Part shown: positions 34,300 to 42,440 of the stretch, one piece after another
Numbering within the stretch: the first letter of the stretch is position 1
Layout: every line of letters begins with the position of its first letter
From: Caldifarciminota bacterium
GTDB lineage: Bacteria; Hydrothermota; Tepidihabitantia; Tepidihabitantales; CAIPLT01
DNA: 47,801 nt
Assembly: GCA_903865935.1 (NCBI GenBank)
Contig: CAIPLT010000076.1
Coordinates: 1-47,801, forward strand
Direction of reading: 5' to 3'
Made by a program: the position numbers and the translations under genes
The notes under the pieces: model-generated
The model's database searches: none
What the model was told of the DNA's origin: nothing
Seen by the model: the letters and a program-made list of their open reading frames with translations, nothing else

Positions 34300-36318
34300 T
34301 TATTTGCGGGGACGCTGTTTGCGGGTGTTATTCAAGACTTCGTCATCAAGTTCCTGTCTTATTTTTCTTATTTGGTCGCGGATTTTAGCCGCACGTTCAA
34401 ATTCCAGTTGTTCCGCAGCAGTTTTCATTGCATACTCAAGCTTGGCAAGGACCGAAATCTTATCCCCATCGCTTGTGATTTCTGCGAGGACTTCGTCATC
34501 GCCATAATCGGTTTTGGCATCAGCAACAATCGTGGTTTGTCTGACTTGGCTAATCGATTTCTGAATCGACTTTGGTGTGATATTATGTGCTAAATTATAT
34601 TCAGTCTGTTTTTTTCGTCGTCGGTCGGCTTCGGCTAATGCACCTTTGATTGAACGGGTCAAATTATCCGCATAAAGAATTACTACCCCGGCAAGATTTC
34701 GAGCCGCGCGACCCGAAGTTTGAATTAAACTCCGCTCATCACGCAGAAATCCTTCTTTGTCCGCATCCAGAATTGCGACCAGGGATACTTCAGGCAAATC
34801 AAGCCCCTCACGCAGCAAATTTATTCCGACCAGCACATCGAATTCACCGAGTCGTAATCCGCGTAGAATATCAATGCGCTCAATTGCGCCAATTTCCGAA
34901 TGGAGATATTTTACTTTTATTCCCATCTCAGTCAGATACTCGGCTAAATCTTCTGACATCCGTTTTGTCAAAGTTGTTACCAAAACCCGTTCTTTCTTCT
35001 CGACTCGTGCTCGTATCTCTTTGATTAAATCGTCAACCTGATTTGTGACCGGTCGCACAATCATTTGCGGGTCAATTAAACCGGTTGGTCTAACAATCTG
35101 CTCAACCACTTCATTTCCGCTCAGACGGATTTCATACTCGGTCGGAGTTGCCGATGTAAAAATACATTGATTAATCAAAGAACGGAACTCGTCGAATTTT
35201 AATGGTCGGTTATCAAGACAGGATGGCAGCCGAAAACCATATTCAACCAAAACCTGTTTGCGGACCCTATCACCATTATACATTCCAATTATCTGCGGTA
35301 TACTTTGATGCGATTCATCAATTACGAGCAGATAATCTTTAGGGAAATAATCTAACAGACAAAAAGGGCGTGAGCCAGGCGGTCGATTAGTAATGTGCCG
35401 CGAATAATTTTCAATACCCGGACAATAACCGAATTCCTGCATCATTTCGATATCGAAACGGGTCCTTGACTTTAACCGCTGCATTTCGAGTAATTTATTC
35501 TGGGATTGCAGCTCCACCATTCGTTGAGCTAATTCAGCTTCAATTAAAGTGACTGCTGATTTAATTTTATCAGGACTGGTGACAAAATATTTTGCCGGGT
35601 AGATAGCGATTTGGTCTGGTCGCTCAATCACTGAACCGGTCAAAATTTCAAATGTCGAGATACGTTCAATCTTACTCCCAGAAAATTCGATTCGGATGCC
35701 ATATTCCCGATGTGATGGATGTATCTCAACCACATCGCCGCGCACGCGAAAACACGAGCGCCTCAGTTCAGTATCATTTCTTGCATATTGAAGACTTATT
35801 AACTTTTCCAATAGTTCTTCGCGTTCCAGATTTTTATCAACGGTCAGGGATACGAGCGATGCCTTGTACTCTTCTGGTTCACCAAGATTATATATGCACG
35901 AGACCGATGCGATGATAATCACATCGCTCCGTTCAATTAAGCTTGATGCAGCGCGGATGCGTAATTGTTCAATTTCTTCATTAATCGAAGCGTCTTTTTC
36001 AATATACATATCAATTTCCGGCACATAGGCTTCGGGCTGGTAATAATCATAATAGGAGATGAAATATTCAACTGCATTTTCCGGGAAGAACTGCTTGAAT
36101 TCGCCATACAACTGAGCAGCTAAAGTCTTGTTATGGGAAATTATAATGGTCGGGCGGTTAATTTTAGCGATGACATTAGCAATGGAATATGTTTTACCCG
36201 AACCAGTAACACCAAGCAGGGTTTGATATTTTTTATTATCTTTTAAACCCTGATATAATTTTTGAATTGCTTCGGGCTGGTCGCCAGACGGCTTGAACGG
36301 CGCTTTTAATTTAAACAT
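34300..36318 (-). CDS. uvrB: Excinuclease ABC subunit B
   Basis: UvrB is the damage-verifying helicase of nucleotide excision repair. The 672-aa protein has Walker A GVTGSGKT (36-43), the beta-hairpin YYDYYQPEAYVP, DESHQSIPQIIGMYNGDR, SATPTEYE, helicase motifs LREGLDLPEVSLVAILDADKEGFLRDERSLIQTSGRAARN and the C-terminal UVR motif LEYAMKTAAEQLEFERAAKIRDQIRKI that contacts UvrC. Length normal. It follows the PPC-domain gene by 29 nt. UvrA and UvrC are not in the window. Confidence 0.97.
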   Translation of the reverse strand: MFKLKAPFKPSGDQPEAIQKLYQGLKDNKKYQTLLGVTGSGKTYSIANVIAKINRPTIIISHNKTLAAQLYGEFKQFFPENAVEYFISYYDYYQPEAYVPEIDMYIEKDASINEEIEQLRIRAASSLIERSDVIIIASVSCIYNLGEPEEYKASLVSLTVDKNLEREELLEKLISLQYARNDTELRRSCFRVRGDVVEIHPSHREYGIRIEFSGSKIERISTFEILTGSVIERPDQIAIYPAKYFVTSPDKIKSAVTLIEAELAQRMVELQSQNKLLEMQRLKSRTRFDIEMMQEFGYCPGIENYSRHITNRPPGSRPFCLLDYFPKDYLLVIDESHQSIPQIIGMYNGDRVRKQVLVEYGFRLPSCLDNRPLKFDEFRSLINQCIFTSATPTEYEIRLSGNEVVEQIVRPTGLIDPQMIVRPVTNQVDDLIKEIRARVEKKERVLVTTLTKRMSEDLAEYLTEMGIKVKYLHSEIGAIERIDILRGLRLGEFDVLVGINLLREGLDLPEVSLVAILDADKEGFLRDERSLIQTSGRAARNLAGVVILYADNLTRSIKGALAEADRRRKKQTEYNLAHNITPKSIQKSISQVRQTTIVADAKTDYGDDEVLAEITSDGDKISVLAKLEYAMKTAAEQLEFERAAKIRDQIRKIRQELDDEVLNNTRKQRPRK

Positions 36319-36347
36319 GAATTGATTTGAAGATTACAAATAAAATA

Positions 36348-36773
36348 TTAATTTTCTAATTGAATTAAATTTAAACCAACCAATGGGTCGGCTTTGCGAA
36401 TCAGCTTTTTATCCAGCATTGTGATAAAAATCTCGCAGGTTGCCGATACTTTACCGGAAAATAAATGACCGCTGTATGAGACAAAATTTTCCGCGCTAAT
36501 CACCGCATGAATATGAATAACAAGCTCGTCATCCAGATACGAGATATTGCCGACCAGGGAAGTGTATTCATGGTCATCCGGGAAAAACCGCTTGTGATAG
36601 TTCTTTTTTTTGGCATCGTAAAAACCGAGAGTTATTTCTTTGCCCGCACCAAGCCCGAATAAAAAACCGCCTTTGATTTTTTTATCTTTGATAAAATCTT
36701 TAAGTGTTGAGATTATCTCTTCATTGCGAATAAGTCGTAAAATATAACCAGATTTGGTCTTTAAGCTTTGCAT
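36348..36773 (-). CDS. PPC (DUF296) domain protein
   Basis: A 141-aa single-domain PPC/DUF296 protein, a trimeric fold of uncertain role found in bacteria, archaea and plant AT-hook proteins. The domain is visible throughout: LRLIRNEEIISTLKDFIKDKKIKGGFLFGLGAGKEITLGFYD, then the metal-site-like VIHIHAVIS and SGHLFSGKVSATCEIFI. No AT-hook is present. It overlaps the hutH-like gene by 13 nt and is followed by uvrB, an operon without clear functional logic. DNA binding has been proposed for some members but cannot be inferred from this sequence. Confidence 0.85.
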   Translation of the reverse strand: MQSLKTKSGYILRLIRNEEIISTLKDFIKDKKIKGGFLFGLGAGKEITLGFYDAKKKNYHKRFFPDDHEYTSLVGNISYLDDELVIHIHAVISAENFVSYSGHLFSGKVSATCEIFITMLDKKLIRKADPLVGLNLIQLEN

Positions 36774-38272
36774 GCGTTTAAGACTTGCTTTCGAAAATCG
36801 GGATTATCAAGCAATGCTTTGACATTTTCAATATCTTCCTGATACAAACGGTCGTCAGTAATGAATGGAACAGTTTTTACAATTTCATGGTAGATATTTT
36901 TTATTCCCTGAGGAACCGGATACTCTGCCAGCTCGATTGCCTGTCGCGCGCAGATTAATTCGATTGTCAGGATTGTGATTGTATTATCACAGATTTTTTT
37001 AGTCTTGTTGGCTCCGGTCATACCCATGCTGACAAAATCTTCCTGTGAAGCCGAAGTCGGCAAAGATTGAATGGATGCGGGACTGGCTAAAATACGGTTT
37101 TCCGCACACAAAGCACTAGCCAAAACCTGAAGCATCATCAGACCAGAATTGACGCCAGCCTCCTTGACCAAAAATGGCGGCAAGCCGGATAATTTATCAT
37201 CTAAAATTCTAAAGATGCGCCGCTCAGAAATTAATCCCATCGTCACAAGACTGATTCCGAGTGTGTCAAAAGCTAATGAAATTGATTGACCGTGGAAGTT
37301 ACCACCTGAAATTATCTGATGACGCTTGGTTTTCGAATCATAGATAATTATCGGATTGTCAGTAATCGAGTTCATTTCGATATCGATAATATTTTTAGCA
37401 AAATTAATGCCTTCACGGACTGCACCAGCAACCTGTGGAATGCAACGAATTGAATAGGCATCCTGCACTTTTTTGCCAGTGGTCTGGTAACCAGCTAAAA
37501 GTTTGGCTAAATTTTTATTGACCGTTATCTGACCAGCATGCGGTTTAAGTTCAATAATGCGCATATCAAATGGCTCGGTTTTTCCCTGCATCGAAACCAC
37601 GCTCAATACCGAAGCGACATCCGCAACATCGGTCAGAAATTCGGATTTATTGATTAGAAGCGCGCCATTCGCAGTCATCATCTCAGTGCCATTGATTAAT
37701 GCAAGACCTTCTTTGGGCTCTAATGCAATCGGTTTTATATTAGCTTTTTTCAATGCATCGATTGATTTCATTGTCCGGTTCTGAAAATAGACCTGACCAA
37801 GACCGAGCAAGGTGCGGGCAATAAATGCCAATGGCGATAAATCACCGGATGCACCAACCGAACCGGTTTCAGGTACTAATGGAACAATATCTTTATTTAA
37901 CATTGCAAGCAAGGTGTTAATCAAATCGATTCTGACACCAGAATGTGCCTTGGCAAGCATATTGGCACGTAAAAACATTGCAGCGCGCACAATATCTTTA
38001 TCTAATGGTTTGCCTGAGCCTACTGCATGCGAGTAGATTAAATTAGTCTGCAACTGCTTCAGTTTGTTTTGGCTGAGAATCACACCAGCTAATGCACCGA
38101 ACCCGGTCGTTACACCGTAAACCGGTTTATTTTGATCTTTTAATTTATTTACGAATTTGTAAGCGCTAATAATCGGTGCGTAATTCTTTTTGGCTAAAAT
38201 AGTTTTTTGTTTTTGTTGTGCGACAGCAACAACTGTATCGCTCTTTAATGGAATTTGTGGTATTTGTATCAT
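36761..38272 (-). CDS. hutH: Histidine/aromatic amino acid ammonia-lyase
   Basis: A 503-aa MIO enzyme that removes ammonia from an aromatic amino acid. The MIO cofactor forms from A141-S142-G143 in GSVGASGDLSPLAF. IYSHAVGSGKPL holds the substrate-pocket His (82), and SASQEDFVSMG carries the QE pair found in histidases, where PAL and TAL enzymes usually have another residue. Histidase is thus favoured, giving urocanate, but hutU, hutI and hutG are not nearby, so tyrosine lyase or an aminomutase remains possible. It is first in a five-gene minus-strand operon. The ATG follows a promoter by 7 nt, so the message is almost leaderless. Confidence 0.85.
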   Translation of the reverse strand: MIQIPQIPLKSDTVVAVAQQKQKTILAKKNYAPIISAYKFVNKLKDQNKPVYGVTTGFGALAGVILSQNKLKQLQTNLIYSHAVGSGKPLDKDIVRAAMFLRANMLAKAHSGVRIDLINTLLAMLNKDIVPLVPETGSVGASGDLSPLAFIARTLLGLGQVYFQNRTMKSIDALKKANIKPIALEPKEGLALINGTEMMTANGALLINKSEFLTDVADVASVLSVVSMQGKTEPFDMRIIELKPHAGQITVNKNLAKLLAGYQTTGKKVQDAYSIRCIPQVAGAVREGINFAKNIIDIEMNSITDNPIIIYDSKTKRHQIISGGNFHGQSISLAFDTLGISLVTMGLISERRIFRILDDKLSGLPPFLVKEAGVNSGLMMLQVLASALCAENRILASPASIQSLPTSASQEDFVSMGMTGANKTKKICDNTITILTIELICARQAIELAEYPVPQGIKNIYHEIVKTVPFITDDRLYQEDIENVKALLDNPDFRKQVLNACKA

Positions 38273-38279
38273 TATTTAT

Positions 38280-38307
38280 AGAATATTCATTTTTTTTGAA
38301 CTGTCAA
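38280..38307 (-). promoter_or_regulatory. Promoter of hutH-like operon
   Basis: On the minus strand TTGACA (38307-38302), 16-bp spacer, TATTCT (38285-38280). The ATG at 38272 is 7 nt downstream, so the transcript should begin at or next to it. No Shine-Dalgarno fits between. Confidence 0.65.
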
Positions 38308-38321
38308 TGATAAAAAATATA

Positions 38322-38349
38322 TTGACAATTGTTATATAGGTCTTATAAT
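38322..38349 (+). promoter_or_regulatory. Consensus promoter upstream of structured RNA
   Basis: TTGACA (38322-38327), 16-bp spacer, TATAAT (38344-38349), perfect in both hexamers. Transcription from near 38356 would pass through the structured RNA (38419-38544) and into the Lon-like gene, or stop after the RNA. Confidence 0.75.
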
Positions 38350-38418
38350 TTTTAGATTTAAAAAGGAATAACAAAGATGCCAAATATTTTTTGTAAGATG
38401 TATAATAAACTGCCAAAC

Positions 38419-38544
38419 AATAGGCGGTTGCAATGTGCCCGATACGGGACAGCGAGTCTTTTAAAGAGCAGACTGAGGTATATCACCTCAATAATCTTAT
38501 TACATAAGAGGCTCTTTTAAGAATATGCTTAGCAACCGCCTGTT
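38419..38544 (+). ncRNA. Unidentified structured RNA, ~126 nt, before Lon-like gene
   Basis: A 9-bp perfect closing stem, GGCGGTTGC (38423-38431) with GCAACCGCC (38532-38540), can extend outward by about four pairs. Inside are a CCCG-ATA-CGGG hairpin, a long arm AAAGAGC with GCTCTTT (38463-38469, 38511-38517) and, within it, hairpins TGAGGT/ACCTCA and CTTAT/ATAAG. It is not 5S, SRP or 6S RNA by any motif I know. It lies downstream of a consensus promoter and 36 nt before the Lon-like ATG, so it is either a separate small RNA or a leader that controls that gene. A 47-codon frame (38377-38520) with a ribosome binding site overlaps it. Confidence 0.65.
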
Positions 38545-38580
38545 TATAATTTTCAATTAAAACAGAACAGGAGTTTAATA

Positions 38581-41001
38581 ATGCCAACCAATAAATATGA
38601 ATTGCCCGTAGAAAAATTACGAAAAATTGTTAATCCAGAAGGTTTAGGTTTTAATTCAACATGCGATTTGGAAAAATGTGCAGATATTGTTGGTCAGAAG
38701 CGTGCGATGGATGCATTAAAACTTGGATTAGAAATATCAAGCACCGGCTATAATATTTTTGTCACTGGTTACGTCGGAACCGGGCGAACAACCGCGGTTA
38801 AATGCTTGTTAGATGATTTAGAAAAAGATAAGAAGACACCCGATGATATTTTGTATGTTAATAATTTCTCAGACCCAGATTCACCAAGGTTAATAAGGCT
38901 ATCGCCCGGTAAGGGTATTAAGTTTTCAAAAGCGATGGATGAATATATCGAGTATCTTAAGAAGAATATTGCGGTTGTATTTGAAAACGAAGCCTATCAA
39001 ACCCGTAAAAACCAGTTGGTTGAGTCGTTCAAAGAACAATCAGCAGCTATTGCACGGGAATTCGAAAAGAAACTGCAAGCTAAAAGTTTTAGTTTGGTAC
39101 AGGTTTTACCGGTCGGGCGTCCGGAATTGGTCTATATTATTGATAAACAACAAATCAGTCTTGCTGGTCTGGCCGATTTATTAGAAGAGAAAAAACTAAC
39201 CAAAGAAGAATATGAAAAAATACGTGACCAATACTATCAATTTTCCAAAGAGTTAGACGATGTTTTTAAAAGAATTAAAACAACGGAAAAAGATACTCGT
39301 CAGACATTAATGCAATTAGACCAGGATACCGTAAAACCAGTGGTGATTGAGCACATCAAAGACATCAAAGAAGACTTTTCTAATGAGAAGATTAACGAAT
39401 ATCTGGCAGAAGTAGAAAAAGAGATTTTATCTAATATCGAACGATTTATACCAAAAGATGAAAAAATGTCGATGCAATATGTCGATTCATTTTTAGAGTT
39501 TAAGGTCAATGTGCTGGTTGATAATTCAAAAGAAAAGGGAGCACCGATTATATTTGAAAATACACCGACCCATAAAAATCTTTTCGGTACAATTGAACGA
39601 GTTTGGGATAGAAATGGTCAATGGCGTACTGATTTTACCAAAATTAAAGCAGGTTCGTTATTAAAAGCAGATGGTGGATTTTTAGTGATTAATGCATTGG
39701 ATGCAGTACTAGAGCCGGGTGTTTGGCCGACGCTGAAGCGGACATTACGAAATCGGGTTCTGGAAATTTCTTCGTATGACCCATACGCGATGCTCGCTTT
39801 ATCTGCGCTAAAACCCGAGTCAGTACCGATTGATTTAAAAGTTATTATGATTGGTGATTCTTATATTTATAATGTTTTGTACGAGAATGACGATGATTTT
39901 AAAAAAGTATTTAAGGTGCGTGCAGACTTTGACTGGGTAATGCCGGTATCAGACGACACGGTTAGACAATACGCAAAAGTCATTAAATCGATTTCCAATA
40001 AAGAGAATCTGCTGGACTTTGATAAAACAGCAATTGCATCATTAGTCGAATACGGTATACGCTTGGGTGGTCGAAAAAACCATCTGTCAACCCAATTTAA
40101 TGTTATCGCGGATATTTTGAAAGAAGCAAATTACTGGGGGAAGAAAGACAATGCGAAAATCATAAGTAAAAAATATATTGACAAAGCGATTGAGGAACGG
40201 ATTGAGCGAGTAAGCATGGTCGAAGACAAAATTCAGGAGATGATTGACGAAGGAATCATTTTTATTGACACACAGGGTAATACAGTCGGTCAGGTGAATG
40301 GGTTATCGGTTTATGAGGCCGGCGAATATTCATTTGGCCGTCCATCAAGAATTACGGCAAAAACAGCGGTTGGGGTATCCGGGGTCATAAATATCGAGCG
40401 TGAAGCAGAACTATCAGGACCAATTCACAGCAAAGGCGTTTTTATTCTTTCGGGTTATTTACGTCATAAATATGCTCAGGATAAACCACTGGTACTAAGT
40501 GCCAGTTTATGTTTTGAACAGTCTTATGGTGGGGTGGAGGGAGACAGTGCTTCATCGGCTGAACTATATGCTTTGTTATCAAGCCTTTCTGAAATACCAA
40601 TCAGGCAAGACTTAGCGGTAACTGGTTCAGTGAATCAGAAAGGTGAAGTTCAGCCAATTGGTGGGGTTAATCAAAAAATCGAAGGATTCTATGCAGTATG
40701 CAAAGCCAAAGGATTGACTAGTACACAGGGTGTGATAATTCCCGAATCTAATGTTGATGATTTGATGTTGCGTAATGAAGTGGTTGATGCGGTAAAGCAA
40801 GGTAAATTTCATATCTATTCGGTTAAGCGAATTGATGAAGGTATTGAATTGTTAACTAGCGCAAAAGCGGGGGATAAGGATGATAAAGGCAATTATCCTA
40901 AAGCAACGGTCAATTATCTGGTTAACGAAAAACTAAATCAATTAGCTAAAGCGTGGAAGGAATTCAGAGCGCCAGATCCGACAAGTTCGTCCGGCCTATA
41001 G
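38581..41001 (+). CDS. Lon-like ATP-dependent protease (AAA_32 type)
   Basis: An 806-aa protein with an N-terminal AAA_32-type ATPase and a C-terminal Lon protease domain, the family sometimes called LonC-like or 'Lon protease family ATP-binding protein'. The P-loop reads GYVGTGRTTAVK (61-72), with Arg in place of the usual Lys, which is normal in this family. A long helical, charged insertion (about 120-300) follows. The protease Ser-Lys dyad is S656 (EGDSASSAEL) and K699 (GGVNQKIEGFY), 43 residues apart as in Lon. It lacks the N-terminal substrate domain of classic Lon. The ribosome binding site is AGGAG. It is the only gene after the consensus promoter and structured RNA. Confidence 0.9.
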   Translation: MPTNKYELPVEKLRKIVNPEGLGFNSTCDLEKCADIVGQKRAMDALKLGLEISSTGYNIFVTGYVGTGRTTAVKCLLDDLEKDKKTPDDILYVNNFSDPDSPRLIRLSPGKGIKFSKAMDEYIEYLKKNIAVVFENEAYQTRKNQLVESFKEQSAAIAREFEKKLQAKSFSLVQVLPVGRPELVYIIDKQQISLAGLADLLEEKKLTKEEYEKIRDQYYQFSKELDDVFKRIKTTEKDTRQTLMQLDQDTVKPVVIEHIKDIKEDFSNEKINEYLAEVEKEILSNIERFIPKDEKMSMQYVDSFLEFKVNVLVDNSKEKGAPIIFENTPTHKNLFGTIERVWDRNGQWRTDFTKIKAGSLLKADGGFLVINALDAVLEPGVWPTLKRTLRNRVLEISSYDPYAMLALSALKPESVPIDLKVIMIGDSYIYNVLYENDDDFKKVFKVRADFDWVMPVSDDTVRQYAKVIKSISNKENLLDFDKTAIASLVEYGIRLGGRKNHLSTQFNVIADILKEANYWGKKDNAKIISKKYIDKAIEERIERVSMVEDKIQEMIDEGIIFIDTQGNTVGQVNGLSVYEAGEYSFGRPSRITAKTAVGVSGVINIEREAELSGPIHSKGVFILSGYLRHKYAQDKPLVLSASLCFEQSYGGVEGDSASSAELYALLSSLSEIPIRQDLAVTGSVNQKGEVQPIGGVNQKIEGFYAVCKAKGLTSTQGVIIPESNVDDLMLRNEVVDAVKQGKFHIYSVKRIDEGIELLTSAKAGDKDDKGNYPKATVNYLVNEKLNQLAKAWKEFRAPDPTSSSGL

Positions 41002-41042
41002 TTCTGTGATTTTTTAAATATCGGATTATTTCTTTAAATTTA

Positions 41043-41453
41043 TTACTGGTGTAAGTTTTCTTTAATTTTCACCAAATCAATTCCTTTATTGACAATGACA
41101 TTATTAACTATTTTGATTATAATATATGCAATAACTAAACCAGCGCCAGCAAAAATCGCAGCAAGTTTATCACCGCCAATCTTTTGACCGCAAATCACAC
41201 CGATAACGAATAATAGAGTGGGCAAGCCGAATACTAATAGCGTTGTAAGAAATCGGTTTTTCTCAATAATTTCAATTATTACTATATCGCCAATATGTCC
41301 ATTGATTGTATTGTTGAGTTCGATCACTTTCTTGTTGGACCCGAATGGATTACAGATTTTTTCTTGTGTACAGTTGCCGCACATTGATGAAGGGGTTATC
41401 TCAATCTTAGCTTTCGTACCAACAAGTTCAATTATTTTGCCGGTTTCTTCCAT
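41043..41453 (-). CDS. RseC/MucC-family SoxR-reducing-type membrane protein
   Basis: A 136-aa protein with an N-terminal domain containing cysteines in SSMCGNCTQEKICNPFG (about 18-34) and two membrane helices (FLTTLLVFGLPTLLFVIGVICG and LAAIFAGAGLVIAYIIIKIV). This is the RseC/MucC architecture, often coupled to Rnf/Rsx electron-transport complexes and SoxR reduction. No rnf genes lie in the window. It follows the lipoprotein gene by 48 nt on the same strand and is convergent with the Lon-like gene. Role inferred from family only. Confidence 0.82.
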   Translation of the reverse strand: MEETGKIIELVGTKAKIEITPSSMCGNCTQEKICNPFGSNKKVIELNNTINGHIGDIVIIEIIEKNRFLTTLLVFGLPTLLFVIGVICGQKIGGDKLAAIFAGAGLVIAYIIIKIVNNVIVNKGIDLVKIKENLHQ

Positions 41454-41501
41454 TATTTGAATGAATATCGCTAACGATAACTATTTTATCAAATATTTAA
41501 A

Positions 41502-42329
41502 TTATGGTAATGGCGGAACGATTCTTATACCTTTTGCCCGTCCCGGCGAATTATCAAAAACTTCGATGACATGATAAATCACACCAATTGATGGTCGCGG
41601 TGAACGACTGTGAAAATAATCATGAATTGTATTAATATAATCAACTACATTTCGTTCGTAAGCGGTTAAATTGGGATTAGCCGGATGAATCAGTTGTGTA
41701 ATAGCTCTGAGTTCATAGGAAGGAAAATCCAAAAAGACAATTGCAACACCCGGGTCGGTCATTTCATTTAAGAAGGTGTGAGTTTCAAAATCGGGTGCAG
41801 CATAAAGTTCTAATGAGACTTGTTTGGTCAGGTCAAAAATTTCTTTGCCATTCTTATATAGACTTTCTAAAATAGCATACTTTTTCGTTTCGCTCGAATC
41901 AAAGGTCGATTTTAAAAGATTTAAAGTCTGTTCCAGTTTTTCCTGCTTGGGCAGAAAACCCATACCTTTTACTGCATTATTAATCGAGAAATAAGCATCT
42001 TTGCGTTTTAATCCATAAGAGGCAACCATACCATTGTGAGCGCCAGCCAATGATGGCATTCCACCTTTTTTTATCTGCTCAACTGTTTCCAATCGGCGTT
42101 GAAAATCCCAATCTAAAAAGGCATCAGGTAACTGCTGTATTTTAAAATCCTGCCAGCTGTTTTCTACCCGCGCTCGGATAATACCTTTGTCATAATTCTT
42201 CAAGTCGATATTGGTCTGAACAAAATAGCCACCCTTTTGCCAGAATTTATGTTCTTGGGTTTTGGTTTTTGCCATTTTGCAACTTAGTATCAATGGTAAT
42301 ATTAAAAGGATATTTGACAGTTTTTTCAT
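41502..42329 (-). CDS. Putative lipoprotein of unknown function (275 aa)
   Basis: The N-terminus MKKLSNILLILPLILSCKM is a lipoprotein signal peptide with the lipobox LILSC (Cys17), so the mature protein is probably anchored in the outer or inner membrane facing the periplasm. The rest is soluble with no motif I can name; notable strings are FVQTNIDLKNYDKGIIRARVENSWQDFKIQQLP and PNLTAYERNVVDYINTIHDYFHSRSPRPSIGVIYHVIEVFDNSPGRAKGIRIVPPLP. A strong ribosome binding site (AGGAGG) precedes the ATG. It is divergent from the phosphate butyryltransferase gene and followed by the RseC-like gene. Confidence 0.8.
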   Translation of the reverse strand: MKKLSNILLILPLILSCKMAKTKTQEHKFWQKGGYFVQTNIDLKNYDKGIIRARVENSWQDFKIQQLPDAFLDWDFQRRLETVEQIKKGGMPSLAGAHNGMVASYGLKRKDAYFSINNAVKGMGFLPKQEKLEQTLNLLKSTFDSSETKKYAILESLYKNGKEIFDLTKQVSLELYAAPDFETHTFLNEMTDPGVAIVFLDFPSYELRAITQLIHPANPNLTAYERNVVDYINTIHDYFHSRSPRPSIGVIYHVIEVFDNSPGRAKGIRIVPPLP

Positions 42330-42360
42330 TTGTCCTCCTGGAATTTATTATCATAGAAAA

Positions 42361-42388
42361 ATATTAATTGGAATTTTACAAAAGTCAA
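42361..42388 (-). promoter_or_regulatory. Promoter of lipoprotein gene
   Basis: On the minus strand TTGACT (42388-42383), 16-bp spacer, TAATAT (42366-42361). It gives a leader of about 25 nt with a good Shine-Dalgarno. It is divergent from the ptb promoter, with 14 bp between the -35 boxes. Confidence 0.5.
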
Positions 42389-42402
42389 TAAGGATATTTT
42401 TC

Positions 42403-42430
42403 TTGACACAGTCAAAAATCTGGATATTCT
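42403..42430 (+). promoter_or_regulatory. Promoter of ptb operon, near leaderless
   Basis: TTGACA (42403-42408), 16-bp spacer, TATTCT (42425-42430). The ATG at 42441 lies 10 nt after the -10 box, so the leader would be 0 to 5 nt and has no Shine-Dalgarno. Confidence 0.65.
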
Positions 42431-42440
42431 AATAATATCT

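Noticed and set aside
38377..38520. 47-codon ORF with ribosome binding site
   Set aside because: It overlaps the strongly structured RNA and has no recognisable protein family; kept as an alternative in the RNA finding and not listed as a gene.
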